A stretch of 6,262 nt of DNA from contig CAZEHJ010000117.1 in assembly GCA_964512485.1 (NCBI GenBank), forward strand, positions 1 through 6,262, read 5' to 3'. The notes beneath the pieces are model-generated. The model saw only the letters and a program-made list of their open reading frames with translations. It was not told the origin of the DNA and ran no database searches. A program made the translations under genes and the position numbers. Shown here piece by piece: positions 5,724 to 6,262 of this stretch (within the stretch, counting starts at the first letter, position 1; each line of letters opens with the position of its first letter). Source of the DNA: CAZEHJ01 sp964512485 (GTDB lineage Bacteria > Bacteroidota > Rhodothermia > Rhodothermales > UBA10348).

Positions 5724-6262
5724 ATGGATTTCTGTCATCTGCACTGCCACACTCAGTATTCTCTTCTTGACGGTGCGGCCAGAATCAAGCGGCTCATGGC
5801 CAAGGCAGAAGAGATGGAGATGCCCGCGCTCGCCATCACGGATCACGGTAATCTTTTCGGAGTCCCTGAGTTTTATACGTCCGCAAAGCGGGCAGGCATC
5901 CGCCCGATCATAGGCTGCGAGTTTTACGTGACCGCATCCGGAATGAGTGACAAATCGGATCGGGTCAGATACCATCAAGTCCTGCTGGCAAAGAACGACG
6001 AGGGATATCGCAACCTGATCCGTCTGTCTTCGCTCTCCTACACGCAGGGCTACTACTATAAGCCGCGCATCGACCTGGAGACTCTCAAGCAGTACTCAGG
6101 GGGGCTGGTGGCAACCACCTGCTGTCTCCAGGGACAGGTTCTTCAGAGTATTCTGAAGCAGGGTGAAGATGAAGCACGAAAGGTGTTTGAGGCGTATCTG
6201 GACGTGTTTGGTGACGATTATTACATCGAAATCCAGGATCACAACATCCCCGACCAGCACAA
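5724..6262 (+). CDS. dnaE: DNA polymerase III alpha subunit (DnaE), N-terminal PHP-domain part only
   Basis: The first 179 codons of the replicative polymerase lie in the window; the family is about 1,100-1,250 residues, so the rest is beyond the right edge. The visible part is the PHP domain. It opens MDFCHLHCHTQYSLLDG (1-17) and continues ITDHGNLFGVPEFY (38-51), RPIIGCEFYV (60-69), YHQVLLAKNDEGYRNLIRLSS (from about 82) and GLVATTCCLQGQV. The PHP metal ligands His5, His7, Asp16, His41 and Glu66 are all present, unlike E. coli DnaE where several are replaced. This suggests a metal-bound PHP site that may be structurally important or exonucleolytic. The ATG at 5724 is chosen because the conserved HLHCH motif follows at once; there is no upstream ATG in frame that would fit and no clear Shine-Dalgarno. 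It is the only plus-strand gene in the window. Confidence 0.95.
   Translation, partial: MDFCHLHCHTQYSLLDGAARIKRLMAKAEEMEMPALAITDHGNLFGVPEFYTSAKRAGIRPIIGCEFYVTASGMSDKSDRVRYHQVLLAKNDEGYRNLIRLSSLSYTQGYYYKPRIDLETLKQYSGGLVATTCCLQGQVLQSILKQGEDEARKVFEAYLDVFGDDYYIEIQDHNIPDQH

Noticed and set aside
5679..5978. Minus-strand open frame with two Cys-x-x-Cys-like groups opposite the dnaE start.
   Set aside because: The cysteines are antisense images of conserved dnaE PHP codons, and the frame lies within a certain gene.

Overview
The window looks like chromosomal DNA from a moderately GC-rich member of the Bacteroidota/Rhodothermota side of the FCB group. Three things point there: a type IX secretion system (T9SS) plug-family lipoprotein, a DUF3078 outer-membrane protein and a short Hc1-like histone, all typical of this group. 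The promoter I can read has a TTG element upstream of a TAnnTTT-like -10, which also fits. I infer a Rhodothermales/Balneolales-like genome; the genus cannot be read from the sequence.

Layout: almost everything is on the minus strand. Reading in the direction of transcription, a divergent intergenic region (5590-5723) separates dnaE (plus strand, 5724 to the window end, 5' part only) from a 232-residue protein resembling a degenerate amino-acid kinase (5589-4891). Next comes a 230-bp gap holding a good promoter for the small histone-like gene (4660-4487), which ends at a perfect 14-bp-stem hairpin (4432-4464). After that terminator begins a tightly packed three-gene minus-strand unit: a DUF3078 outer-membrane beta-barrel protein (4360-3461), then after 6 bp a polytopic membrane protein with a gluzincin (HExxH) peptidase domain and helical repeats (3454-1301), then, overlapping it by 16 bp, a T9SS plug-domain lipoprotein that starts at TTG and runs off the left edge (1316 to <1).

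How they may work together: the three-gene unit is entirely envelope-directed. The DUF3078 protein is predicted to be in the outer membrane and the plug protein is a lipoprotein of a family known from the T9SS translocon. The positive-inside rule places the peptidase domain of the middle protein in the periplasm. A shared role in outer-membrane or T9SS biology is an inference from this arrangement. The dnaE and histone genes are core DNA-metabolism genes, while the kinase-like protein between them has no obvious link to either. I found no tRNA, rRNA, CRISPR array, insertion sequence or prophage gene.
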